A DNA stretch of 64,000 bases from the NCBI RefSeq assembly GCF_039538065.1, contig NZ_BAABBR010000001.1:1278501-1342500 (forward strand), read 5' to 3'. The position numbers were made by a program, and so were the translations under genes. The notes beneath the pieces were generated by a model. It was not told where the DNA came from. It was given only the letters and a program-made list of their open reading frames with translations, and searched no databases. Below are positions 1 to 7,859 of the stretch, piece after piece. Each line of letters begins with the position of its first letter. Position 1 is the stretch's first letter. This DNA comes from Sphingomonas rosea (GTDB lineage Bacteria; Pseudomonadota; Alphaproteobacteria; Sphingomonadales; Sphingomonadaceae).

Positions 1-97
1 GCGCATCGAACAGCCGGGTCGCGACGAGTTCGGTGTCGCCCTTCCGCTCCACCGACGTGGCGCCCATCATCGCGTGGCTAGTCGTTCGCGCGTCCAT
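1..97 (-). CDS. SRPBCC (AHSA1-like) domain protein, N-terminal fragment
   Basis: Only the first 32 or so residues lie in the window; the rest runs off the left edge. The fragment reads MDARTTSHAMMGATSVERKG and continues into a stretch typical of the first strand of START/SRPBCC proteins (ELVATRLFDA). Its ATG lies inside the end of the ArsR gene (20-nt overlap), so the two are translationally coupled. ArsR plus SRPBCC pairs are very common in proteobacteria; the SRPBCC member binds a hydrophobic ligand of unknown identity. The family call rests on the start of the fold and on the neighbour, so it is an inference. An internal Met-Met at residues 10-11 is an alternative start. Confidence 0.6.
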   Translation of the reverse strand, partial: MDARTTSHAMMGATSVERKGDTELVATRLFDA

Positions 98-437
98 GCT
101 CTTCCTCCTGCTTGAGTTCGTCGAGAACCGTGTCGAGCCTCGCGAAACGCGCCTCGAACAGCGCCGCCATGTCGGCCAGCCATTGCGCCTCGTGGTCGAG
201 CCCGCGCGCGCCCAGCCGGCAGGTCCGCACCCGCCCGACCTTCTGAGTCGCCACCAGCCCCGCCCCCTCGAGCACCGCGACATGCTTCTTCATGCCGGTC
301 AGCGTCATCCCGAAGCGGCCGGCGAGATCGGAGATGCTCGCCTCGCGCCGCGCCAGTTCGGCGATCACCCCGCGCCGTGTCGCATCGGACAAAGCGGCGA
401 AGGAGCGATCGAGCGCTGGCGACTCATAGTGAACCAT
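78..437 (-). CDS. ArsR-family winged-helix transcriptional regulator
   Basis: Small helix-turn-helix repressor of the ArsR/SmtB superfamily. The chosen start (MVHYESPALDRSFAALSDAT) gives about 119 residues. The HTH core follows at about residues 15-80 (ATRRGVIAELARREASISDL, then GMTLTGMKKHVAVLEGAGLV). No cysteine pair of the metal-sensing type is visible, so this is probably not an arsenic sensor but the type that pairs with SRPBCC proteins, here encoded directly downstream with overlap. An in-frame ATG at 461 would add eight residues, but they look unlike the family and would place the inverted repeat at 430-445 inside the coding region. Autoregulation through that repeat is likely. Confidence 0.85.
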   Translation of the reverse strand: MVHYESPALDRSFAALSDATRRGVIAELARREASISDLAGRFGMTLTGMKKHVAVLEGAGLVATQKVGRVRTCRLGARGLDHEAQWLADMAALFEARFARLDTVLDELKQEEEHGRAND

Positions 438-445
438 CAGGTTCA
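430..445. promoter_or_regulatory. Perfect inverted repeat at the arsR start, candidate operator
   Basis: TGAACCATCAGGTTCA is a perfect 6-bp inverted repeat with a 4-bp centre that covers the arsR start codon. ArsR repressors usually bind such short palindromes over their own promoter, so autoregulation is the natural reading. Binding is an inference. Confidence 0.5.
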
Positions 446-495
446 GTGTTACGCTGATCAAAGCCGGTCCGCAAGGCCCGACCGGCTGACCCCGC

Positions 496-2238
496 TCAGG
501 CGGCGATCTGGAGCTGGTCCCGGCCCGCGCGCTTGGCGCGATAAAGGGCGGCGTCGGCCGACTTGAGCGCGCTTCGAAGCCCCGTCTCGCCGATCACCGC
601 GACGCCGCCGCTGATCGTCACGCGGATCCGGCCCGCTTCGGTCGTGATCGGTGACGCGGACATGAGCAATCGCAGGCGGTCGCAAATGTCATAGGCTTGC
701 TGGAGCGAGGTGTGCTCGAACAGGACCACGAATTCCTCGCCGCCCAGCCGGCACATCCGGTCATGCCCGCGAACGAAGCCCTTGGCGGCGCGGGCGAAGC
801 CGACCAGCACCTCGTCGCCGACTTCGTGGCCATGCGTGTCGTTCACCGCCTTGAAGCGGTCGATGTCGAGAATGGCGAGGCAATGCTCGCCTTGGCAGAG
901 ATCAGCGGCCATCTGCTCGAGCGCCCGCCGATTGGGCAGCCGGGTCAGCGCATCGACCAGCGCCGCCTCCTGCCAGCTCTCTTCGCTCTGCTTGGCGAGC
1001 GTCACGTCGCGGATCATCGCGAGCAGTTCATAGGGCCGGCCATCGTCGTCGAGCAGCGCGCGCCCGTGGGTCGCGAACCAGCGTATCTCGCCCTCGCGGG
1101 TCATGCTGCGATATTCGTAGCGGCGCGGTTCGCCGGCGCTCGCGAGTGTCTGGCGATGCTCCTCGATCACCCGCGCGAGGTCGGCCGGGTGGATGAGGTC
1201 GCGGCTCGCCTGCCCGACGAGCGCCTCGGGCGTATGCCCCAGAAGCTGGTGAATGCTCGGCGAGACGTAGCGAATGCGCCCATCCGGCGCGATCCGCATG
1301 ATGACGTCGGTGCAATATTCGGCCAGCAGCCGGAACTCGGCCTCGCTCCGCCGGAAGCTGCGCAGGAGCTTTCGACGATGATGGAGATCGGCCGCGACCG
1401 GAAGCACGGTCAGCACGGTCGCGACCAGGAATAGCTGGAAGAACAGCATGCGCGCGGGAAGGCTCGCCCCCGACAGCGCGACCGGGCCTTGTCCCGCGCC
1501 GGTCAGGGAGCCGCCGATCAGGGCCAGGCCCACGAGGGCGAAGGCCGCGCCCAGCCGCTCGAGCCGGAAGGTCGCGAGCAGCACGAACATCACCGGCAGG
1601 AACAGCAAAGGCCAATCGGTCTGCGCGAAGACGGCGATGTCGACCACGACAAGCAGCGGCAGGAGGATCGCGGCGTCGAGCTTGCGGCGCTGCAGGAGTT
1701 GCGCGCTGTCGCGGCGGGCCGAACGGCTGGCAAGGAGATGCGCGATCGGCAGGATCGTGAGGTTGCCGAGGGCGTGACCGCTGATGAAGGTCGCGACACC
1801 CGGCAACGGCGCATGGCCGATCAGCCACAGCACCGCGCCCACGACCGGCGCGACGCAGACCGGCGCCACCACCATCGCGAAGACGAAGCGGCCGAACCAC
1901 GACAGGTCGGCCATCAGTTCGCGCTGGCCGGCGCTGCGGGTCATGATGAGCGCGGCGACGGTGCCTTCGCCGAGATTGACGATCACGAACCAGGGTGCCG
2001 CCTGCCAGCCGAGCCCGAAGAAACCGGTGATGAGGAAGCTCAGGCAGCCGATGACGCTGAGCGGCGCCCACCAGTAGCGCCGCGGAACACGCAGCAGCCC
2101 TGCGATCAGCACGGCGGTCGCGCCCCACAGAAAGGCGACGCCATTGTCGAAGCGGGTGAAGGAAACCGCGACCAGCGCCATGAACGACCAGGCGAGGGCC
2201 AGCGGCCACTGGCGAAGAAGAATACGCAACACGATCAT
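496..2238 (-). CDS. Membrane-bound diguanylate cyclase (MASE1-PAS-GGDEF)
   Basis: Makes the second messenger c-di-GMP from two GTP. Residues 1 to about 285 hold eight or so membrane segments of the MASE1 type. A PAS domain follows (about 295-410, including IRYVSPSIHQLLGHTPEALV), then a C-terminal GGDEF domain (about 420-580). The active-site motif is intact as LGGEEF, and an RGHD inhibitory site sits exactly five residues before it, so both synthesis and product feedback should work. No EAL domain is present. The ATG at 2238 is chosen because AGAGAAG precedes it at good spacing; the open frame extends 33 residues further with no family resemblance. The ligand of the MASE1 sensor cannot be told. 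A 17-bp element shared with another membrane gene lies 92 bp upstream. Confidence 0.93.
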   Translation of the reverse strand: MIVLRILLRQWPLALAWSFMALVAVSFTRFDNGVAFLWGATAVLIAGLLRVPRRYWWAPLSVIGCLSFLITGFFGLGWQAAPWFVIVNLGEGTVAALIMTRSAGQRELMADLSWFGRFVFAMVVAPVCVAPVVGAVLWLIGHAPLPGVATFISGHALGNLTILPIAHLLASRSARRDSAQLLQRRKLDAAILLPLLVVVDIAVFAQTDWPLLFLPVMFVLLATFRLERLGAAFALVGLALIGGSLTGAGQGPVALSGASLPARMLFFQLFLVATVLTVLPVAADLHHRRKLLRSFRRSEAEFRLLAEYCTDVIMRIAPDGRIRYVSPSIHQLLGHTPEALVGQASRDLIHPADLARVIEEHRQTLASAGEPRRYEYRSMTREGEIRWFATHGRALLDDDGRPYELLAMIRDVTLAKQSEESWQEAALVDALTRLPNRRALEQMAADLCQGEHCLAILDIDRFKAVNDTHGHEVGDEVLVGFARAAKGFVRGHDRMCRLGGEEFVVLFEHTSLQQAYDICDRLRLLMSASPITTEAGRIRVTISGGVAVIGETGLRSALKSADAALYRAKRAGRDQLQIAA

Positions 2239-2330
2239 GACTTCTCTTAGAACGCTGCGACTTTCCCGCTTCTTCCCAAATGCAACCGTTTCGGCGGAAT
2301 GGTTCGCGGAAAGCCTACACTTGGCCGCGA

Positions 2331-2347
2331 CTTGCAAAGTAGGATTT
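2331..2347 (-). repeat. 17-bp shared upstream element, copy 1
   Basis: Read on the minus strand this is AAATCCTACTTTGCAAG, identical to 41818-41834 on the plus strand. It lies 92 bp before the diguanylate cyclase start in the same orientation as the gene. The core ACTTTGCAAGT has complementary ACTT/AAGT arms. Probably a regulatory element; function unknown. Confidence 0.45.
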
Positions 2348-2437
2348 CGTTTGTCAAACTAACCGCAGGGGTTTGCTCCAGCCGTCTTTCTCATCGTCGC
2401 CGCACCATCGTCGATATGCGCGAGCTTTGATAAGTTT

Positions 2438-2476
2438 CGGCACTTTCACGCGTCCCGCGGCGTGGCAAAAGTGCCG
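2438..2476. repeat. Two-part hairpin in the leader of the LOG gene
   Basis: The arms CGGCACTTT (2438-2446) and AAAGTGCCG (2468-2476) are perfectly complementary. An inner CACGC/GCGTG stem follows, around an 8-nt loop. No T-tract follows, so an intrinsic terminator is unlikely. It could be a structured 5' leader of the gene starting at 2530, or the end of an unannotated transcript. Confidence 0.4.
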
Positions 2477-2529
2477 CGACCCGAAAACTTTTGGGCAAAT
2501 GCCGCCACCTCGGCTAAGCGCGACCGCTT

Positions 2530-3417
2530 ATGACTGATCCGATCCCCCCCAAGCGCATCTTTCCCGACGCCAAGCGCGACGCCGAAGCCGCCAAGCACAT
2601 CCCGTCCTCGCCGCAGACCGAGGATCCCGCCTACAAGCTGGCCTTCCAGGACAAGGAGTTCCTGCTCCGTCCTGACCTGCGCCCCGTCCGCTTCCAGCTC
2701 GAACTGCTGAAGCCCGAGCTGTTCCTCGACGAGCAGAAGATCGGCTCGACCTTCGTTGTCTACGGCTCCGCCCGCGTGCCCGAGCCCGAGAAGGCCAAGG
2801 CGTTGCTCGCCCAGGCGAAGACCGACAAAGAAAAGCTGATCGCCGAGCGGCTGGTCGCCAAGTCGCATTATTACGAGGTCGCGCGCGAGCTGGCGCAGTT
2901 GGCCAGCAAGACCGATCGCGACGAGGACGGCCAGCGCCACTTCGTGGTCTGCTCGGGCGGCGGACCCTCGTTCATGGAAGCCGCCAACCGCGGCGCGCAG
3001 GACGTCGGCGCCGAGAGCATCGGGCTCAACATCGTGTTGCCCCACGAGCAGTTGCCCAATCCCTATGTCACCCCGTCGCTCAGCTTCCAGTTCCACTATT
3101 TCGCGCTCAGGAAGATGCACTTCCTGCTCCGCGCCCGCGCCGTGGCGGTGTTCCCGGGCGGGTTCGGGACGTTCGACGAGATGTTCGAGCTGCTGACGCT
3201 CATCCAGACCGGCAAGGTCCGCCCGCTTCCGATCCTGCTCTACGGCCGCGAGTTCTGGGAGCGCGTGGTGAACTTCGAGGCGCTGGTCGAGGAGGGCGTC
3301 ATCTCCGAGCGCGACCTCGACCTCCTCACCTGGTGCGAAACCGCCGAGGAAGGCTGGGGCAAGGTCTGCGACTATTACGCCGAGGGCGACTCCGCGCCCC
3401 TGCGCGCCGCTTCGTAG
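2530..3417 (+). CDS. LOG family protein (TIGR00730, lysine-decarboxylase-like Rossmann fold)
   Basis: Predicted cytosolic nucleotide 5'-monophosphate phosphoribohydrolase of the LOG type. This family was once called lysine decarboxylase but hydrolyses nucleotides such as cytokinin riboside monophosphates or AMP. The signature PGGFGTFDEMFE lies at about residues 211-222, and a GGGPSFMEAANRGA segment at about 141-154 forms the nucleotide-binding loop. At 295 residues it is longer than short LOGs because of an N-terminal extension of about 70 residues. It is preceded by a structured leader with no clear Shine-Dalgarno. Its 3' end overlaps the convergent DUF1801 gene by 43 nt. The true substrate is unknown. 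Confidence 0.88.
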   Translation: MTDPIPPKRIFPDAKRDAEAAKHIPSSPQTEDPAYKLAFQDKEFLLRPDLRPVRFQLELLKPELFLDEQKIGSTFVVYGSARVPEPEKAKALLAQAKTDKEKLIAERLVAKSHYYEVARELAQLASKTDRDEDGQRHFVVCSGGGPSFMEAANRGAQDVGAESIGLNIVLPHEQLPNPYVTPSLSFQFHYFALRKMHFLLRARAVAVFPGGFGTFDEMFELLTLIQTGKVRPLPILLYGREFWERVVNFEALVEEGVISERDLDLLTWCETAEEGWGKVCDYYAEGDSAPLRAAS

Positions 3418-3845
3418 GCTGCGATGAAGTCATCGACGGCGGTCCCTCCGACCGCCGTCGTGACCGCCGCTTCGTCGAGGCCCTCGGGCGTCACGAAGCG
3501 GACGCAGCCCTTGCCCATGTCGAGCTTCCGCCCGGCATCGGCATAAGCACTGCGGAACGCCGCATCGGCCTCCGCGCTCATGTAGAGCAGCGGCAGGTGC
3601 AACGCGTTGTGCCCCTTGGTCGCGGCCAGCGCCACGGCCATCAGCGGCTGCTTGTTGTAGGTCTTGGGATAGCGCGCGAGCGGGACCGACCAGGTCACCA
3701 TCCGCCCGCTCACCCCTTCCTCATAGCCCGCCGGGATCACCCGCCGGACGAGGTCGTAGGCGGCACGCAGCGCCTCGGCCCGCGCGGGGGCCAAGGCGCT
3801 GCAAAGCTCGTCGATCAGGGCGGCGGGGGTGAGGCCCGCCGTCAC
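3375..3845 (-). CDS. DUF1801 domain protein
   Basis: A protein of about 156 residues from the DUF1801 family, small YdhG-like alpha/beta proteins of unknown role. Visible landmarks are RRVIPAGYEEGVSGRMVTWS and a C-terminal GKGCVRF strand. The GTG at 3845 is preferred: it follows the cytochrome c stop codon by one base and has AAGTAAG just upstream, whereas the longer frame adds 26 Arg-rich residues that are the shadow of the cytochrome tail. It is therefore probably co-transcribed with, and coupled to, the cytochrome gene, although no functional link is evident. Its end runs 43 nt into the LOG gene on the other strand. Confidence 0.82.
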   Translation of the reverse strand: MTAGLTPAALIDELCSALAPARAEALRAAYDLVRRVIPAGYEEGVSGRMVTWSVPLARYPKTYNKQPLMAVALAATKGHNALHLPLLYMSAEADAAFRSAYADAGRKLDMGKGCVRFVTPEGLDEAAVTTAVGGTAVDDFIAAYEAARRGAESPSA

Positions 3846-3846
3846 C

Positions 3847-4575
3847 TTACTTCTTGAGGCCGGGGGCCGGAGTCGCCGTGGTGCCCGGCGCGCTGACCTT
3901 GGGCGCGCCCTCGCCACGGACATTGGCCATGCCGCCCTGAGCCGCCTGCTGCTCGGTCAGGACCGGCTCGTTCTCGGCCTTCTGCGCGCCGGCATCGGCG
4001 GCCTCGGCGGCAGCCTTGTCAGGCGCGGCACCCGCGGTCGATTCGGCCGGCGCGGCCGGCATCGGCAGCGGCGCGGGGCTCTGCTGGTTGAGATAGGCGA
4101 TGACGTTCGCCCGGTCCTCGGGATTGCTGAGGCCAGCGAAGGTCATCTTGGTGCCCGGTGCGAACTTCTTCGGGTTGGCCAGCCACTCGCTCAGGTTGGC
4201 GAAGTTCCAGGTGCCGCCCTTGCCCGACAGCGCGTCGGACCAGGCGAAGCCGCGACCCTGGCCGACCGGCTCGCCGAGCACGTGGTAGAGGTTCGGACCC
4301 AGGCCGTTGGCCCCACCCTGGTCGGCGTTGTGGCACGCCTGGCACTTCTTGAAGACTTCGGCGCCCTTCGCCGGATCGGCGCTGGCAAGGTAGAATTCGA
4401 TCGGCTTTTCGGCCTCGGCGCCGCCGGCACCTTCCTCGACCACGCCCTCGATCGGATAGCCCATCTTCTCGGGCCGCTCCGCCTTGAAGTAGGTGCCCGC
4501 CGCCAAGGTCCCGCCAAGCGCGACGATGCCCGCGAACAGCACCCAGCCGGCGATCGTGTTGTTATTGTCCTTCAT
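3847..4575 (-). CDS. Membrane-anchored class I cytochrome c
   Basis: Mono-haem electron carrier held in the inner membrane by an uncleaved N-terminal helix (about residues 8-27) with the haem domain in the periplasm. The haem site is CQACH at residues 78-82, and the likely axial Met lies in PGTKMTF further on, giving the cytochrome c2/c552 fold (about 65-165). This matches CycM-type cytochromes that shuttle electrons from the bc1 complex to aa3 oxidase in alphaproteobacteria. A low-complexity Ala/Pro-rich tail of about 75 residues follows the domain and looks disordered. It is the first gene of a pair with the DUF1801 gene. The redox partner is inferred from the family. Confidence 0.92.
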   Translation of the reverse strand: MKDNNNTIAGWVLFAGIVALGGTLAAGTYFKAERPEKMGYPIEGVVEEGAGGAEAEKPIEFYLASADPAKGAEVFKKCQACHNADQGGANGLGPNLYHVLGEPVGQGRGFAWSDALSGKGGTWNFANLSEWLANPKKFAPGTKMTFAGLSNPEDRANVIAYLNQQSPAPLPMPAAPAESTAGAAPDKAAAEAADAGAQKAENEPVLTEQQAAQGGMANVRGEGAPKVSAPGTTATPAPGLKK

Positions 4576-4639
4576 GGATGTCTGCAGGTCCGATGGATCG
4601 AGAAAACTGGCGCTCCTTTAGGGGCAGGCCATTTGCCTT

Positions 4640-5485
4640 TCAAGCGGCCAGCCAGTGCGCGAGGAGGCTGTGGGCAATGGCGAAGGGCGGCGGCGCAACG
4701 AAGCTCGCCGCGTCCTCGCCGGCGAGCGCGGCCGCGACGTCGTCGCGGGTAAACCAGCGCGCGTCCTCGAGTTCGGTCGTGTCGACCACCAGCGCGGGAT
4801 CATCGACCAGCGCGGTGCACGCGACCATCAGCGACGAGGGGAAGGGCCAGGGCTGGCTGCCGACATAGCGGACCGAATGCGCCCGCACCCCCGCTTCCTC
4901 GAACAATTCGCGCGCGACCGCCGCCTCGAGGCTTTCGCCGACCTCGACGAAGCCGGCCAGCGCCGAATAGCGCTGCGGCGGAAAGCGCGGCTGGCGGCCG
5001 AGCAGCACCCGCCCCTCGTGCTCGGCGAGCATGATCACGACCGGATCGACCCGCGGAAAATGCTCGGTCCCGCAGCGGGTGCAGCGACGACCCCAGCCGC
5101 CGCGATGAATCTCGCTCGGCGCGCCGCACGAAGCGCAGAAGCCGTGGCGGCGATGCCAGGACGCGAGGCTGGTCGCCGCCGCGAAGACCGGCGCCTCCGT
5201 GGCCGAGAGATGACCGAGCAGATTGAATTGCGCGCGCAGGTCGCCGGCCTCGGGGCCGATCACCGAGAAGCGGGGCTCGTCGCCGTCGAGGCCGAGGAAC
5301 AGTTCGGGGTCGGTGACCGGACCCCAGCGCAAGCGTCCCTGCTCGTCGATCGCGGGCAGGCCGAACTCCCATTCGAGCTGGCGCGCCGTCGGCGAGGCCG
5401 CGAGCGCCGCAATCTCGTCGGGCTGGCCGCGCAGGGCGTCGGCGCGGTCGAGGCCGGGTCCGGCGAAGAAGATGTCAGGCGGCAA
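4640..5485 (-). CDS. nudC: NAD(+) diphosphatase / mRNA deNADding hydrolase NudC
   Basis: Nudix hydrolase that cleaves NADH/NAD and removes NAD caps from RNA. Residues about 1-110 form the variable N-terminal domain. A four-cysteine zinc ribbon follows (CASC and CTRC pairs). The Nudix box is complete (GFVEVGESLEAAVARELFEE then AGV), and the NudC-specific SQPWPFPSSLM motif follows it. The start is placed at the TTG at 5485 (LPPDIFF), because the open frame further upstream only mirrors MutY; this makes the gene overlap the mutY stop by 11 nt. No strong Shine-Dalgarno is visible, so the start is the weakest point. Together with mutY it forms a nucleotide and DNA hygiene pair. Confidence 0.9.
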   Translation of the reverse strand: MPPDIFFAGPGLDRADALRGQPDEIAALAASPTARQLEWEFGLPAIDEQGRLRWGPVTDPELFLGLDGDEPRFSVIGPEAGDLRAQFNLLGHLSATEAPVFAAATSLASWHRRHGFCASCGAPSEIHRGGWGRRCTRCGTEHFPRVDPVVIMLAEHEGRVLLGRQPRFPPQRYSALAGFVEVGESLEAAVARELFEEAGVRAHSVRYVGSQPWPFPSSLMVACTALVDDPALVVDTTELEDARWFTRDDVAAALAGEDAASFVAPPPFAIAHSLLAHWLAA

Positions 5486-6461
5486 GTTTGGGCTCCCGTT
5501 CGGCGGCAAGGGCGGCCTCGGCGGCCTTGCGGTAAAGGGTCGGCAGTCCCGCGGCGGCGAGATCGGCGATCGGCTGCCACCAGCCTTCCCCAGCCGGCGG
5601 ATCGCCCTGCGGCACGAGGTGCAGGTCGAGGCTGAAATGCGTGAAGCCGTGACGGTGGATGGCGAGCGCGTTGACCTGCGGGCGATCGTCGGTCCATTCG
5701 GGGCCCGGAAGCGAGGCCATGCCGCCGAGCAGTCCCTCGGCCGGCCGGCGCACCAGCCAGACCTCGTCGCCGCGCCGGATCCACCAGGCGACGCCATGGC
5801 GATGCGGCCGCTCCTTCTTCACCTTGGGCGCGGGAAAGGCCTCGGGGGTACCGAGCGCGGCGGCGCGACAATCGGCGGCGAGCGGGCAGCGATCGCAGGC
5901 CGGCCTCTTCGGCCGGCAGATGCTCGCGCCGAGATCCATCAGCGCCTGCGCGAAGTCGCCGTGGCGGCCGGCGGGGAACCAGGTCCTGGCCGCCGCCGGC
6001 ACATCGGCGCGCTTCGCAAGACCGAACACGCGCGCGACAACGCGCTCGACGTTGGTGTCGACCGGAACCGCATCCTCCCCGAACGCGATCGCCGCCACTG
6101 CCGCCGCCGTATAGGCACCGAGGCCCGGCAGCTTGCGCAACTCGCTTTCGGTTGCGGGAAAACGGCCGCGCTCGGCTACGGCGCGCGCGCAGGCGATCAG
6201 GTTGCGGGCTCGGGCATAATAGCCGAGCCCCGCCCACTCGCCGAGGATCTCCTCCTCGGGCGCGGCGGCGAGCGCCTGAACCGTGGGCCAGCGCTCAAGG
6301 AAGCGGCGGAAACGCGGGGTCACGGTCGCGACGGTGGTCTGCTGAAGCATCACTTCGCTCAGCCAAGTGCGATAGGGATCGCGCGTCGCCAGCCGCCACG
6401 GCAGGTCGCGGGCATTCGCCGCATAGTGATCGAGAAGCTTCGCTGCCGCGGTAGCGTCCAT
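5475..6461 (-). CDS. mutY: A/G-specific adenine DNA glycosylase MutY
   Basis: Removes adenine mispaired with 8-oxoguanine. 328 residues from the ATG at 6461. Visible landmarks are the catalytic Glu in LSEVMLQQT, a helix-hairpin-helix (LPGLGAYTAAAVAAIAFGED), the catalytic Asp in PVDTNVERV, and a 4Fe-4S cluster loop with the spacing C-x6-C-x2-C-x5-C (CRPKRPACDRCPLAADC). The C-terminal Nudix-like recognition domain (about 225-315) is present, including HGFTHFSLDLHL. The length is normal. The open frame reaches about 220 residues upstream of this Met but that part has no MutY character. It is divergent from dciA, 27 bp apart, so they share a promoter region. Confidence 0.96.
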   Translation of the reverse strand: MDATAAAKLLDHYAANARDLPWRLATRDPYRTWLSEVMLQQTTVATVTPRFRRFLERWPTVQALAAAPEEEILGEWAGLGYYARARNLIACARAVAERGRFPATESELRKLPGLGAYTAAAVAAIAFGEDAVPVDTNVERVVARVFGLAKRADVPAAARTWFPAGRHGDFAQALMDLGASICRPKRPACDRCPLAADCRAAALGTPEAFPAPKVKKERPHRHGVAWWIRRGDEVWLVRRPAEGLLGGMASLPGPEWTDDRPQVNALAIHRHGFTHFSLDLHLVPQGDPPAGEGWWQPIADLAAAGLPTLYRKAAEAALAAEREPKLAA

Positions 6462-6488
6462 GCCGCGCCTATGGCATGACCCGCGCCC

Positions 6489-7076
6489 ATGTCGAACAAA
6501 AAGCCTGCCGCGAAAGACGCGACGCGCCGCGCCAAGCCGGCGGAAGCGCCGCGGCAGGGTCGCGCGCGCAAGGCGGGCGACCTCGCGATCGACATCGGCG
6601 GGATGGCCTTCAAGCGCTTCGGCTTCGTCCAGGGCGCGGTGGTCGCGCGCTGGAAGGAAATCGTCGGCGATCGCTACGCCAAGGTCTCGACCCCCGAATC
6701 GATCCGCTTTCCCGCGGGCAAGAAGAGCGGCGGCACGCTGACGCTGGCGGTCGAGGGTGCCCAGGCGCCCTTGCTCCAGCATCTCGCGCCGATGATCATG
6801 GAGCGGGTCAATCGCTTCTTCGGCTACGAGGCGGTGGTAAAGGTCGTCTTCCGGCACGGCGCAAGATCGACCGCCTTGCCCAAGCTTGATCGCCCCCGGC
6901 CCGCCCCGGTCCCGCGCGCCCTCGGCGACGGCCTGCGCGAGATCGCCGATCCCGAATTGCGCACCGTGCTCGAAAGCCTTGCCGGCAAGATCGCCGCGGC
7001 CGAAGGGCCGCCGAGGATCGTCGCCGCCCCATTCAAATTGACGCCATCGACCAAACGGAGTGACCAGGACGTATGA
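6489..7076 (+). CDS. dciA: DUF721 protein, DciA-like replicative helicase loader
   Basis: 195-residue protein of the DUF721/DciA family, the ancestral loader of the DnaB helicase in bacteria lacking DnaC. The N-terminus is basic and disordered (about 1-30). The DUF721 domain (about 35-125) carries the typical VVARWKEIVG and TLTLAVEGAQAPLLQHLAP segments, ending with FFGYEAVVKV. The C-terminal 60 residues are Pro/Arg-rich. The stop overlaps the start of the downstream DsbA-like lipoprotein (ATGA), an arrangement often seen in alphaproteobacteria. The helicase-loading role is inferred from family knowledge. Confidence 0.87.
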   Translation: MSNKKPAAKDATRRAKPAEAPRQGRARKAGDLAIDIGGMAFKRFGFVQGAVVARWKEIVGDRYAKVSTPESIRFPAGKKSGGTLTLAVEGAQAPLLQHLAPMIMERVNRFFGYEAVVKVVFRHGARSTALPKLDRPRPAPVPRALGDGLREIADPELRTVLESLAGKIAAAEGPPRIVAAPFKLTPSTKRSDQDV

Positions 7077-7816
7077 AAAAGCTCTCCCTCGCCGTTGCCG
7101 CCAGCCTGCTCGTGCTCGGCGCCTCGGCATGCAAGAAGGAGCCGACCGCGGCCAATGACAGCCCGTCCGCGGCGCCGGTCCAGGCCCCGAACGGCGACTG
7201 GACCAAGCTCGTCAGCCAGACCAGCGAAGGCGGGATGCTGATGGGCAATCCGCAGGCCAAGGTGAAGATCGTCGAGTTCGGCTCGATGAGCTGCTCGCAC
7301 TGCGCCGAATTCTCGAAGGAAGGCGAGCCCAAGCTCGTCGAGAATTACGTCAAGACCGGCAATGTCAGCTTCGAATTCCGCAACTTCGTGCGCGATCCGC
7401 TCGACATCACCGCCTCGCTCATCACCCGCTGCGCGGGCGCGACGCCGCAGTTCTTCGACCTGACGCAGGGCATCTACGCCGACCAGAAGAGCTTCTTCGA
7501 CCGGCTCCAGGCCGTGCCGCAGCAGGAACTCGCGGGCCTTCAGGGCATGACCCCGGTCCAGCAGTTCACCAAGATGGCGGGCTATACGGGGCTGCAGGAA
7601 TGGGCGGCGCAGCGCGGGCTTCCGTCGGGCAAGACCGGCCAGTGCCTGACGAACCAGGCCGAGATCGATCGCCTGGTCCAGATGGTGAGCGACGCCTCGA
7701 GCCAGTATCAGATCGAAGGCACGCCGACCTTCCTGCTGAACGGCGAGGTCGTGAACATCACCGCCGGCACCCCGACCTGGGACCAGCTCGAAGGGGCGAT
7801 CAAGAAGGCGCTCTGA
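7073..7816 (+). CDS. DsbA-like thiol oxidoreductase lipoprotein (BdbD/Com1 type)
   Basis: Thioredoxin-fold protein exported as a lipoprotein: residues 1-20 form a signal peptide with lipobox LGASAC, Cys20 being the lipidation site. The mature domain has the redox motif CSHC (within SMSCSHCAEF), an all-helical insertion, and the cis-Pro loop EGTPTFLLNG near the C-terminus. It should form or rearrange disulfides in periplasmic proteins, and a DsbB is encoded at about 18.2-18.7 kb. Length 247 residues is usual for DsbA family 4. It is coupled to dciA by a 4-nt overlap and followed closely by smc. Confidence 0.93.
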   Translation: MKKLSLAVAASLLVLGASACKKEPTAANDSPSAAPVQAPNGDWTKLVSQTSEGGMLMGNPQAKVKIVEFGSMSCSHCAEFSKEGEPKLVENYVKTGNVSFEFRNFVRDPLDITASLITRCAGATPQFFDLTQGIYADQKSFFDRLQAVPQQELAGLQGMTPVQQFTKMAGYTGLQEWAAQRGLPSGKTGQCLTNQAEIDRLVQMVSDASSQYQIEGTPTFLLNGEVVNITAGTPTWDQLEGAIKKAL

Positions 7817-7859
7817 TTTTCGAGGAGCGCGTTCGCATTCCGGGGGGAGTGACGCCAAC

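Noticed and set aside
5485..7130. Longer mutY frame and NudC frame beginning far upstream
   Set aside because: The added residues are not conserved and overlap dciA or mutY; the family starts lie at 6461 and about 5485.
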